Assembly: GCA_030248825.1 (NCBI GenBank)
Contig: JARCMB010000491.1
Coordinates: 1-11,215 of the forward strand
From: Pseudanabaenaceae cyanobacterium MP8IB2.15
Lineage (GTDB): Bacteria > Cyanobacteriota > Cyanobacteriia > Pseudanabaenales > Pseudanabaenaceae
Direction of reading: 5' to 3'
DNA: 11,215 nt
The position numbers and the translations under genes were made by a program. This document shows positions 4,772 through 11,215 of this stretch, one piece after another. The notes beneath the pieces are model-generated. The model had not been told where the DNA came from. It saw only the letters and a program-made list of their open reading frames with translations, and did no database searches. Every line of letters starts with the position of its first letter. The stretch's first letter is position 1.

Positions 4772-6808
4772 CTATGAAACTCCTGAGAAGATTACTAGCC
4801 CTAGTACGCCGATGAAGATCACGAGGGCGTAGAATTGGGCTTTGCCGTTCTCGAAGTATTTGAGGGCTTCGCCTGTAACTACGGTGGCGAAACCTGCGAG
4901 GTTGACTACGCCATCGACAATTTTGGAGTCTACTTCTAAAACTTGACGGGCAAGGCGGCGAGAACCTTGGACGAAGATCAAGTCGTAAATTTCATCGATG
5001 TACCACTTGTTTTTGGAGAATAAGTACAATGGTTCGATCGATTTGGCGATCGAAGCGGCTGAAATCTTATTCAGGCGATACATCAAGGTTGCTAGGGTGA
5101 TTCCAATCGTGACGATCCCGACGGAGCTGCCTGCCATCACCAAAAATTCGGGTGTTAATCCTTCGGAATGAACTGCTTCGACCACTTCATTCGGGGCATG
5201 GATGAAGTTTTCAAAGTAGTTACCAAAAGGTGTTCCAACTAGACCAATCAACATTGATGGGATTGCTAAAACCATTAACGGGAGGGTCATTGATAGTGGT
5301 GATTCGTGGGGTTTGTCAGAATGATCTGAGCTATGGCTGTCATTACTGCTATGGTGATCGTCGGCTGCGATCAAACCTGCGATTGCCATATTTTCGGCTT
5401 TTACTTGGGCGATTAATTGCAGTTTTGTGCCTTTAAATTCGCCTTCAAATGTATTGAAGTACATCCGAAACATGTAGAAAGCTGTGATCCCTGCTGTGCC
5501 TAGACCGACTGCCCAGAGTGCGGGGTTGGCGTGAAAGGCGGAGTCAAGAATTTCGTCTTTTGACCAGAAGCCAGCAAATGGTGGAATCCCTGAGATTGCT
5601 AGTGTGCCGATTAGAAATGTGGTGGCCGTAATTGGCATGTATTTGCGTAGACCACCCATTACACGCATATCTTGTGCCACAAATGGATCGTGACCGACTA
5701 CACCTTCCATGCCGTGGATCACGGAGCCAGAACCAAGAAACAGCATGGCTTTGAAGTAGGCATGGGTCATGAGGTGAAATAGACCAGCACCGTAGGCTCC
5801 TACGCCCATCCCCATTACCATGTAGCCGAGTTGGGAGATCGTTGAGTAGGCTAAGCCTTTTTTGATGTCGTTTTGGGTAATCGCAATGCTGGCTCCCAGA
5901 AATGCCGTGAATGCTCCTGTCCAAGCGATGATGTTCATCACGGCAGGCAATTCCTCGAAAACGGGGAACATGCGTGCGATCAGGAACACACCTGCGGCGA
6001 CCATCGTGGCGGCGTGGATCAGGGCAGAAATTGGGGTGGGCCCTTCCATTGCGTCGGGTAACCAGACATGCAGGGGGAACTGGGCTGATTTTGCTGCTGG
6101 TCCCATAAATACGAGGATGGCAAACAAGGTCGCTAAGCCGATCGAAATCGCGCCTGAATTGACCAACGATGTTAGTCGATCGCCCATTTCGCCAAACTCA
6201 AATGTCCCTGTTGCCCAGTACAAACCGAGCATTCCTAACAGTAAGCCAAAATCTCCCACGCGGTTGACCACAAATGCTTTTTGGCAAGCATCTGAGGCTC
6301 CTTTTCGATCGAACCAAAAACCAACTAGCAGGTATGAACACATGCCAACTAGTTCCCAGAACACATAGATCTGGACTAGGTTAGGGCTGATCACAAGTCC
6401 TAACATCGAAGAACTAAATAAACTCAAATAAGCGTAAAACCTAACATAGCTGGGATCGCTGTGCATGTAGCCATCGGTGTAAATCTGCACCAAAAATGCC
6501 ACAGTGGTGACGATCACCAGCATCAAGGAGGCGAGGTGGTCGATCTCAAACCCCATATTGAGGTGAAAGCTTCCCGCCTGGGCCCACTCAAAAGTCCATA
6601 GATAGGTTGGATGCCCCTGAATTTGGCTCCACAATAGGTTGATTGAAAGCACCATTGCTGCCCCGATTGCAGACACACTCAGGACTGCATTCGCCTGTCG
6701 GAGCTTATTGGTTGCCTCGTTATATGTAATCAGCCCCAGCCCGATGATCGAGGCGGCTGCAAGCGGTAATACTGGAATCAGCCAAGCGTATTGATATGCG
6801 AAATCCAT
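4772..6808 (-). CDS. ndhF: NAD(P)H-quinone oxidoreductase subunit 5 (NdhF)
   Basis: NdhF is a proton-pumping antiporter-like membrane subunit of the cyanobacterial NDH-1 complex in the thylakoid or plasma membrane, serving respiration and cyclic electron flow around photosystem I. From the preferred ATG at 6808 (MDFAYQYAWLIPVLPLA) it has 678 residues, close to other NdhF1 proteins. An in-frame start at 6880 would add 24 unrelated residues. The protein is hydrophobic throughout. Characteristic stretches are the WELVG with Glu152, GPAAKSAQFPLHVWLPDAM (236-254, Lys240 and His248), PTPISALIHAATMVAAG (257-273), IKKGLAYST with Lys317 (315-323), and the THAYFKA segment (348-354). A His/Ser/Asp-rich loop occupies about 483-501. 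The general layout fits NdhF1 better than the CO2-uptake forms NdhF3/F4, but I could not run a tree. It stands alone, ending against the shared terminator. Confidence 0.95.
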   Translation of the reverse strand: MDFAYQYAWLIPVLPLAAASIIGLGLITYNEATNKLRQANAVLSVSAIGAAMVLSINLLWSQIQGHPTYLWTFEWAQAGSFHLNMGFEIDHLASLMLVIVTTVAFLVQIYTDGYMHSDPSYVRFYAYLSLFSSSMLGLVISPNLVQIYVFWELVGMCSYLLVGFWFDRKGASDACQKAFVVNRVGDFGLLLGMLGLYWATGTFEFGEMGDRLTSLVNSGAISIGLATLFAILVFMGPAAKSAQFPLHVWLPDAMEGPTPISALIHAATMVAAGVFLIARMFPVFEELPAVMNIIAWTGAFTAFLGASIAITQNDIKKGLAYSTISQLGYMVMGMGVGAYGAGLFHLMTHAYFKAMLFLGSGSVIHGMEGVVGHDPFVAQDMRVMGGLRKYMPITATTFLIGTLAISGIPPFAGFWSKDEILDSAFHANPALWAVGLGTAGITAFYMFRMYFNTFEGEFKGTKLQLIAQVKAENMAIAGLIAADDHHSSNDSHSSDHSDKPHESPLSMTLPLMVLAIPSMLIGLVGTPFGNYFENFIHAPNEVVEAVHSEGLTPEFLVMAGSSVGIVTIGITLATLMYRLNKISAASIAKSIEPLYLFSKNKWYIDEIYDLIFVQGSRRLARQVLEVDSKIVDGVVNLAGFATVVTGEALKYFENGKAQFYALVIFIGVLGLVIFSGVS

Positions 6809-7009
6809 GATTTTGGAGGTTATTAAACTCTTCGATTGACGTTTTCCATAAGCTAGTGTACTACAGTCACATATTGGCAAAACTGTAATCCTTGAGCATT
6901 TCTACCTTTTTGTTGTTTCGATCGAATCGTGCCAGTCCGCAAAATCTTCCAAATCTGACGGTAAACTATGGAATTGTAACCACCATTAGCAATCAGCCGC
7001 AATACCCCC

Positions 7010-8470
7010 ATGCGTCGATCGAAACCGCAGCCTTACTATCTCTACATCGGTCTGTTTGTTTTGGGTTTAATTCTGGCTCTGGGCACGGCGGCTTTTTTGT
7101 GGAGATCGCAAGCTAATTTTTCTCCTAGCAAAATCCTGCCTCTGCCACAACATCAATATATTCAGGCTTACTTCAATCACAATCTGGCAAACTCTTACAC
7201 CGATCCCTACCGCAAGATTACACGTCCTGGCGATAATTTAGAACAGATCTTGATCGACGGCATAAATCAAGCCAAGTCCACTGTAGACATGGCGGTGCAG
7301 GAGCTGCGATTACCCAATATTGTTCAGGCACTGGTCGATCGATCGACCTCAGGAGTAAAAGTTCGACTGATCCTTGAGAATACCTACAGTCGGGGCTGGA
7401 GCGAATACACTCCTGAAGAACGCGCTAAATTCACCACCCGTCTCACGGATAAATATGCAGATTTTGTTAAATTTGCCGATCTCAATAATGATGGACAGAT
7501 CAGTCAGGATGAGATTAATCGTCGAGACACGATCCCGATGATCAAGAATGCCCGCATCCCTTGGGTAGATGATACTTCTGACGGCTCCAAAGGTTCGGGG
7601 TTGATGCACCATAAATTCATCGTAGTTGATGGTCAAACCATAATTCTTACGTCTGCCAACTACACGCTTAGCGACATGCACGGTGATTTCGACAGTCCTA
7701 ACACACGCGGCAACAGTAACAATCTGGTCAAAATTAACAGCAAATCGATCGCCGATCTATTCACCCAAGAATTTAACCTGATGTGGGGCGATGGGCCGAG
7801 CGGTAAGCCAGATGGATTATTTGGCAGCAAAAAACCTCATCGCAAAGTGCAATATGCCGTACTTGGCGACGCTCAGGTAAGGGTGAAGTTCTCGCCCGAT
7901 TCACGAAAGGTCAACTGGCAACAAACCAGTAATGGTCTAATTGGTACGGCAATTTCGGCGGCAAAAAAGTCGATCGATACAGCTTTGTTTGTATTTGCGG
8001 AACCAATGCTCGGCAATCTTTTGGATAAAAAACACCAAACTGGAGTCAGAATCCGCACCTTGATCGATCCGAGCTTTGCCTATCGGAATTACTCTGTGGC
8101 TTTGGATATGTGGGGCTACGTCACACCTCAAGATTGCGCTCTGGGGGATGCCAAACCCTGGGCTAAACCGATCAAGACGGCGGGGATTCCCTATTTGCCT
8201 TATGGCGATCTACTGCATCACAAGTTTGGTTCGATCGATCAGACCACCATAATTACTGGATCGCACAACTGGTCTAATTCAGCAAACAACATCAATGACG
8301 AAACCCTAGTCGTGATCGATAATCCGATCGTCGCTGCACATTTTCAACGTGAGTTCGATCGATTATTTGACGATGCGATCTTAGGTCCCACGGCAAAAGT
8401 CAAAAAGACAGCTAAAACCACCTGTTCTGCTCAGCCACAAAAGTCCCAACCAGAAAAGCCACCTGAGTAA
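7010..8470 (+). CDS. Membrane-anchored phospholipase D-superfamily protein with EF-hand-like loop
   Basis: This 486-residue protein carries two HKD motifs of the phospholipase D/nuclease superfamily. The first is His200, Lys202, Asp207 in HHKFIVVD, followed by SANYT; the second is His403, Lys405, Asp410 in HHKFGSID, followed by GSHNWS. Two motifs in one chain give a complete active site acting by a phospho-histidine intermediate. Residues about 9-31 form a single hydrophobic segment after a basic start (MRRSKPQPYY), so the enzyme is probably anchored with its catalytic part outside the cytoplasm. An EF-hand-like loop DLNNDGQISQDE (157-168), with all usual ligand positions, is inserted before the first HKD motif. 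The C-terminus (about 460-486) is Lys/Pro/Gln-rich and probably disordered. Substrate (lipid, nucleic acid or other phosphodiester) is not predictable. It is divergent from ndhF. Confidence 0.9.
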   Translation: MRRSKPQPYYLYIGLFVLGLILALGTAAFLWRSQANFSPSKILPLPQHQYIQAYFNHNLANSYTDPYRKITRPGDNLEQILIDGINQAKSTVDMAVQELRLPNIVQALVDRSTSGVKVRLILENTYSRGWSEYTPEERAKFTTRLTDKYADFVKFADLNNDGQISQDEINRRDTIPMIKNARIPWVDDTSDGSKGSGLMHHKFIVVDGQTIILTSANYTLSDMHGDFDSPNTRGNSNNLVKINSKSIADLFTQEFNLMWGDGPSGKPDGLFGSKKPHRKVQYAVLGDAQVRVKFSPDSRKVNWQQTSNGLIGTAISAAKKSIDTALFVFAEPMLGNLLDKKHQTGVRIRTLIDPSFAYRNYSVALDMWGYVTPQDCALGDAKPWAKPIKTAGIPYLPYGDLLHHKFGSIDQTTIITGSHNWSNSANNINDETLVVIDNPIVAAHFQREFDRLFDDAILGPTAKVKKTAKTTCSAQPQKSQPEKPPE

Positions 8471-8553
8471 TATTTGGTTTTAATCGCTGGTTTGCTTATC
8501 ACGATCTAAGAGAGAATTAAGCATGGTGCAACAAACCGATCAGGTCATAAATT

Positions 8554-8955
8554 ATGAGTCAAGTCGAAACCCCCGATCTAGGCGTAATTGCCGTAAAAGA
8601 TATTGACAAAAGGCTAGAAAGCCAAATTCAGGACATTTTGGAAGCAAGTGATGTCACCGAAGAATTTATTGCTGACATGAACTTCCCTGATTTTAGTCAG
8701 GATCAGAAAACAATTTTTGCGGTCGAGCGATCGTTGGGAATTGTGGGTGCAACTGCCAAACGCTTACCAATTTCATTTCAAGACAATTACCCAGATATTC
8801 CATGGCGAGACATCATCGGTATTGGTGACAAGCTCACCTACGGGTACTTTGAGACCGATATTGCCGTTTTGTGGGAAGTGGCAAAACAACATCTGCCATT
8901 ACTCAAAACTAGAATGCATGAGGCTTTGGCAAGATTTAGCGATTTCAACAAATAG
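8554..8955 (+). CDS. HepT/HEPN (DUF86)-like protein lacking the RNase residues
   Basis: This 133-residue helical protein resembles HepT-type HEPN proteins. Residues 55-83 (FAVERSLGIVGATAKRL..., then NYPDIP) and WRDIIGIGDKLTYGYF (84-99) fit the family pattern, where WR-I-GMRN-L-HGYF is usual. Against that pattern the catalytic arginine is replaced by Gly91 and the histidine by Tyr96, so the RX4-6H RNase motif is gone. Tyr98, matching the HxY tyrosine that MntA-type partners AMPylate, remains. The first 16 or so residues extend beyond the usual start. No MNT-type nucleotidyltransferase gene lies beside it, so it is an orphan in this window. Functions could be a decoy antitoxin, a scaffold, or a decaying toxin. 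It ends 2 bp before the convergent DUF29 gene. The family call rests on pattern recognition alone. Confidence 0.72.
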   Translation: MSQVETPDLGVIAVKDIDKRLESQIQDILEASDVTEEFIADMNFPDFSQDQKTIFAVERSLGIVGATAKRLPISFQDNYPDIPWRDIIGIGDKLTYGYFETDIAVLWEVAKQHLPLLKTRMHEALARFSDFNK

Positions 8956-8957
8956 GG

Positions 8958-9431
8958 TCAGGGCAAAAACTCTGAATCCAAGACCTGTTCGATCGAAAAA
9001 GGAGACTCAACTGGAAAAATCCGCAAATTTAGACCAGTTTCATCGGCTGCCAAGTTGCGAGCATTTTGATAGCATTTTGCCAATATTTCAAGGCAATAAA
9101 CCTTCAAACTAGGACTATCTTCAAAATCTTCATCCAGTCGGCGACGATGTTCGCGAATCGTAAATTTCCAGCTATTCGATCTCTTGTCTACTTGATATTG
9201 CCACTTCAGCAAGTGCATCAACACCACAATCAAATTACTCCGCAGCGCACTTTTGTTACTTCTGCCCATACCCTCAATTTCTTCGATCAAATTCTCTAGA
9301 TCTAAGGCTGCAAATTTTTGCTCTTTCAATAACTGTGCTGTTGTCTCAACCCAATTCATAAAATCTCGATCGTACAGAGACTTTAGATTTTGAGTATCAA
9401 GAGCAGGATCGAGTAATTTTTTAGTTGGCAT
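8958..9431 (-). CDS. DUF29 family protein
   Basis: This 157-residue cytoplasmic protein fits DUF29, a family of unknown function that is strongly expanded in cyanobacteria. Signature stretches are SLYDRDFMNWVETTAQLL near the N-terminus, LDLENLIEEIEGMGRS in the first third, and LLKWQYQ...RSNSWKFTIREHR in the middle. SPSLK with a following YQNARNLAADETGL and a final FP...PFSIEQVLDSEFLP complete the match. The whole domain is present. An upstream GTG at 9440 is possible, but the ATG at 9431 is preceded by a GGTGA ribosome-binding site and fits family starts. No active-site motif is known. The convergent HEPN-like gene ends 2 bp away. Confidence 0.9.
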   Translation of the reverse strand: MPTKKLLDPALDTQNLKSLYDRDFMNWVETTAQLLKEQKFAALDLENLIEEIEGMGRSNKSALRSNLIVVLMHLLKWQYQVDKRSNSWKFTIREHRRRLDEDFEDSPSLKVYCLEILAKCYQNARNLAADETGLNLRIFPVESPFSIEQVLDSEFLP

Positions 9432-9480
9432 GACTTTCACCGAGACTTATTACTTATCTTAGATCTTGGCTTAGATTCAA

Positions 9481-10359
9481 TTACAGTAAACCAATCTCAC
9501 TCAGCCGTTCTTGTAAATATGCTCCTGCGGTAACTTTCCCCGCTAACACGACCTCTGGGCGAGAATGTAGAAACATTGGCATGGAGTAACGAGATTGATT
9601 TGCTGCTTCTCCTGGAGGATTGACTACCCGATGCGTAGCCGATCGAAAGTAGCCTTGACTAGCCATTTGCAACATATCGCCCACATTGATCACAATATCG
9701 CCTCGATCGAATGGCACTTCCCGCCAAACCCCTCGATCGAGAATTTCCAACCCACTAGCAGTAGCAGCAGGCAAAAGTGTAATCAGGTTTATGTCTTCAT
9801 GGGCAGCCGCACGAATCGCTCCCGTTGGAACTGATTCGGATTCAGGATCGGATTTAAATTCGATCGAGGGATAGTGCAAAATTCGCATCAAAGAAGCAGG
9901 ACTGTTAGTCACCATCTCACTCAGAGGCATCGATAAATTTTGCTGGATCGCCCTTGGAGTATGAGCCTCAATCCAGTTCAATAATTCCACCGCCAAGCTT
10001 TGCATCTGCTGAAACAGTTCCCAGCTATTGAGGCTGAAGTTAGCAGGCAGATCGCTCTTTCGATACAGATGAAAAAATTCTTTTAGGTCAGGCTTGTCAT
10101 TACCCTTGGCTTGCTCAGTTTGAAACGGAAAAAATCCCGACTGGATCGCTGGATCGAATGTATGGAGATATTTCACCTCAGAATTAAAAAATTGCTGCCA
10201 CTCAAAGTAAGTCGCAGCAATTAAAGATTCAGAAATAAAGTGATCGGTTAAAACCGCAAAACCTGTTTGATGTAGTAACGTAGTCAGGCGAGATTTAGCG
10301 TCTGGTTGTTGGTAACTGACCTTGAGAGTTGCTAAAGTGCTAATTTCAGGAGCTTGCAC
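9481..10359 (-). CDS. 2-oxoglutarate/Fe(II)-dependent oxygenase, isopenicillin N synthase-like
   Basis: This 292-residue soluble non-haem iron oxygenase has the double-stranded beta-helix metal triad His187 and Asp189 (AAHEDINLITLL) plus His243 (SATHRVVNPP). The RxS pair Arg257/Ser259 (SRYSMPMF) normally binds the 2-oxoglutarate carboxylate. The N-terminal part (about 22-60) resembles the DIOX_N domain, with HQTGFAVLTDH at 30-40. Such enzymes hydroxylate, desaturate or cyclise small metabolites; no neighbour points to a substrate. The only reasonable start is GTG at 10359, with a weak AAAGAAAG upstream. It follows psbN by 39 bp on the same strand, so it may be read from the psbN promoter. Confidence 0.9.
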   Translation of the reverse strand: MQAPEISTLATLKVSYQQPDAKSRLTTLLHQTGFAVLTDHFISESLIAATYFEWQQFFNSEVKYLHTFDPAIQSGFFPFQTEQAKGNDKPDLKEFFHLYRKSDLPANFSLNSWELFQQMQSLAVELLNWIEAHTPRAIQQNLSMPLSEMVTNSPASLMRILHYPSIEFKSDPESESVPTGAIRAAAHEDINLITLLPAATASGLEILDRGVWREVPFDRGDIVINVGDMLQMASQGYFRSATHRVVNPPGEAANQSRYSMPMFLHSRPEVVLAGKVTAGAYLQERLSEIGLL

Positions 10360-10398
10360 GACTTTCTTTTGATTTTCTCAGATTTGCTTGAGATTTGC

Positions 10399-10539
10399 TT
10401 AGTCTTCGTGATCTTCAAATTGATCGCTGAGATTTTTGTTGGGCGCTCCAAAAGCCGTATAGATTGCCAGTCCTGTAAAGCAAATCACAAAGGTTGCGAT
10501 CGCTACACTTAGAGAAGTTGCCGTTGTCGTAGTTTCCAT
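10399..10539 (-). CDS. psbN: PsbN, photosystem II biogenesis factor
   Basis: A 46-residue frame encodes METTTTATSLSVAIATFVIC followed by a segment containing FTGLAIYTAFGAP and ending FEDHED, the conserved PsbN sequence. One membrane helix spans roughly residues 9-29, leaving a charged C-terminal tail. PsbN was once listed as a photosystem II subunit, but work in chloroplasts shows it is needed for assembly and repair of the reaction centre instead. It is divergent from psbH with 73 bp between the start codons, the usual neighbourhood of these two genes. The gene is too short for most length cut-offs and easily missed. Confidence 0.96.
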   Translation of the reverse strand: METTTTATSLSVAIATFVICFTGLAIYTAFGAPNKNLSDQFEDHED

Positions 10540-10572
10540 AAATTATTTGATCTTTTGATATATCAGTACAAC

Positions 10573-10578
10573 TATAAT
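10573..10578 (+). promoter_or_regulatory. Probable -10 box of psbH
   Basis: TATAAT, the exact sigma-70 consensus, lies 34 bp before the psbH ATG in the psbN-psbH gap. A matching -35 is unclear: TTGATC at 10547-10552 is 20 bp away and TTGATA at 10555-10560 only 12 bp. The -10 therefore stands on its sequence and position alone. Confidence 0.5.
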
Positions 10579-10612
10579 AAATTCAAACATTAAATTTTTA
10601 GAAAACTGCATT

Positions 10613-10807
10613 ATGTCACAACGTACTAAGCTAGGCGACATTCTTAGACCCCTCAATGCCGAGTATGGCAAAGTCGCTCGTGGATGGGGCACTACTCCAA
10701 TCATGGCAATATTTATGGGGCTGTTCCTCGTGTTTCTGCTGATCATCCTCCAGCTATACAATTCTTCTTTAATCCTCGAAGGCGTAAAACTGAACTGGGG
10801 CGTTTAG
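10613..10807 (+). CDS. psbH: Photosystem II protein H
   Basis: PsbH is a small intrinsic thylakoid subunit of photosystem II next to CP47 that helps stabilise bicarbonate/QB-side function and assembly. The 64-residue product starts MSQRTKLGDILRPLNAEYGK and has one membrane helix (about 29-49) followed by NSSLILEGVKLNWGV, all characteristic. Length is typical for the cyanobacterial form, which lacks the phosphorylated N-terminal extension of plants. Expression is probably driven by the TATAAT upstream and ended by the hairpin about 75 bp after the stop. Confidence 0.97.
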   Translation: MSQRTKLGDILRPLNAEYGKVARGWGTTPIMAIFMGLFLVFLLIILQLYNSSLILEGVKLNWGV

Positions 10808-10880
10808 AGTAAATTGTGATTTGCTTTAACGATTTTTGAATAGACAAGATCAATTTAAAAGCTTCTAGAGCATATATTTC

Positions 10881-10927
10881 AATATTGCCTCGCATAATTT
10901 GGCGGGGCATATTTATGTTTATTTTTT
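10881..10927 (+). terminator. Likely intrinsic terminator of psbH
   Basis: The stem is AATAT plus GCCTCGC (10881-10893, one bulged T) against GCGGGGC plus ATATT (10902-10913) with an 8-nt loop. A T-rich run follows, ending in six T at about 10921-10927. It sits between psbH and tatA, so the two are probably separate transcripts. Confidence 0.65.
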
Positions 10928-10967
10928 GAGTAAAATCTAGTTGTTACCGCGTAAGGTTGATTAAATT

Positions 10968-11215
10968 ATGAATGTTTTTGGGATCGGACTGCCTGAAATG
11001 GTACTGATTATGGGTGTGGCTCTATTGATTTTTGGGCCAAAGAAGTTGCCTGAAATCGGGCGCAGCATGGGTAAAGCGATCAAGGGCTTTCAAGAAGCTT
11101 CGCGTGAGTTTAAATCTGAATTCGATCGAGAGGCTGAGCTACTAGAAAAGCCAGTCGAAAAACCAGTTGAAAAGCCGACAGAAAAGCCAAAGACTCCTGT
11201 TGCTGTAGCTTCTGC
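10968..11215 (+). CDS. tatA: Twin-arginine translocase subunit TatA/Hcf106-like (3' truncated)
   Basis: The first 82 residues are visible; the gene runs off the window. MNVFGIGLPEMVLIMGVALL is the short N-terminal membrane helix. FGPKKLPEIGRSMGKAIKGF, the conserved hinge and amphipathic helix of TatA/TatB proteins, follows directly. TatA oligomers form the passage for folded proteins with RR signal peptides across thylakoid and plasma membranes. After about residue 55 comes a charged tail with repeated EKP units (LEKPVEKPVEKPTEKPK), probably disordered. The ribosome-binding site is AAGG at 10953-10956, 11 nt from the ATG. TatA versus TatB cannot be settled with certainty; cyanobacterial proteins of this type are usually called TatA/E. 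Confidence 0.92.
   Translation, partial: MNVFGIGLPEMVLIMGVALLIFGPKKLPEIGRSMGKAIKGFQEASREFKSEFDREAELLEKPVEKPVEKPTEKPKTPVAVAS

Noticed and set aside
5544..5924. A 126-codon minus-strand frame, and others such as plus 5862-6368, inside ndhF.
   Set aside because: They lie fully within the strongly supported ndhF reading frame and encode no recognisable protein.
6892..7116. A 74-codon plus-strand frame in the ndhF-PLD gap.
   Set aside because: It overlaps the start of the PLD gene in another frame, has no clear ribosome-binding site and a composition like non-coding DNA.
8523..8606. A short frame starting ATG at 8523 ahead of the HEPN-like gene, considered as a remnant of an MNT antitoxin.
   Set aside because: The roughly 27 residues show no nucleotidyltransferase motif (no GSxARG), and most of the frame overlaps the HEPN-like gene.
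1..11215. Search for a mobile element, CRISPR array, prophage or defence island.
   Set aside because: No transposase, integrase, phage genes or regular spaced repeats are seen. The toxin-antitoxin pair and the HEPN-like gene lie apart, among housekeeping genes.

Overview
The window looks like a stretch of cyanobacterial chromosome, most likely from a filamentous or Pseudanabaena-like lineage (the genus is inference). The evidence is the photosystem II genes psbN and psbH, a cyanobacterial-type ndhF, plastid/cyanobacterial families such as Ycf35, and very frequent CGATCG palindromes, including four complete HIP1 octamers (GCGATCGC). It is mostly ordinary housekeeping and accessory sequence. 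No mobile element, CRISPR array or prophage is visible.

Left part (1-2600): the 3' end of an isoaspartyl peptidase/L-asparaginase gene is followed by a renalase-like FAD oxidoreductase gene. Convergent to these is a compact minus-strand operon: a DUF2997 protein, Ycf35 (DUF1257) and a single-cluster 4Fe-4S ferredoxin whose start overlaps the ycf35 stop. This three-gene set is the best candidate for a poorly described system in the window.

Middle (2600-4770): a FitAB/VapBC-type toxin-antitoxin pair sits behind a 40-bp near-perfect palindrome that covers the antitoxin start codon. Only 14 bp after the toxin comes anmK (anhydro-N-acetylmuramate kinase, peptidoglycan recycling). A tRNA-Arg(ACG) and a very strong symmetrical hairpin follow. 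The hairpin can end transcription from both sides. Next to it is a short G-rich element resembling a dispersed cyanobacterial repeat.

Right part (4770-11215): ndhF (NDH-1 proton-pumping subunit) is on the minus strand. Divergent from it is a membrane-anchored phospholipase D-superfamily protein that carries an EF-hand-like calcium loop. Next come an orphan HepT/HEPN-like protein that has lost its RNase residues, a convergent DUF29 gene, and a 2-oxoglutarate/Fe(II) (isopenicillin N synthase-like) oxygenase. The divergent psbN/psbH pair follows, and a tatA-like gene runs off the window end.

No gap between genes exceeds 300 bases. The largest is 201 bp, between ndhF and the PLD gene (6809-7009). 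It must hold two divergent promoters, but I could not place convincing -35/-10 boxes in it.
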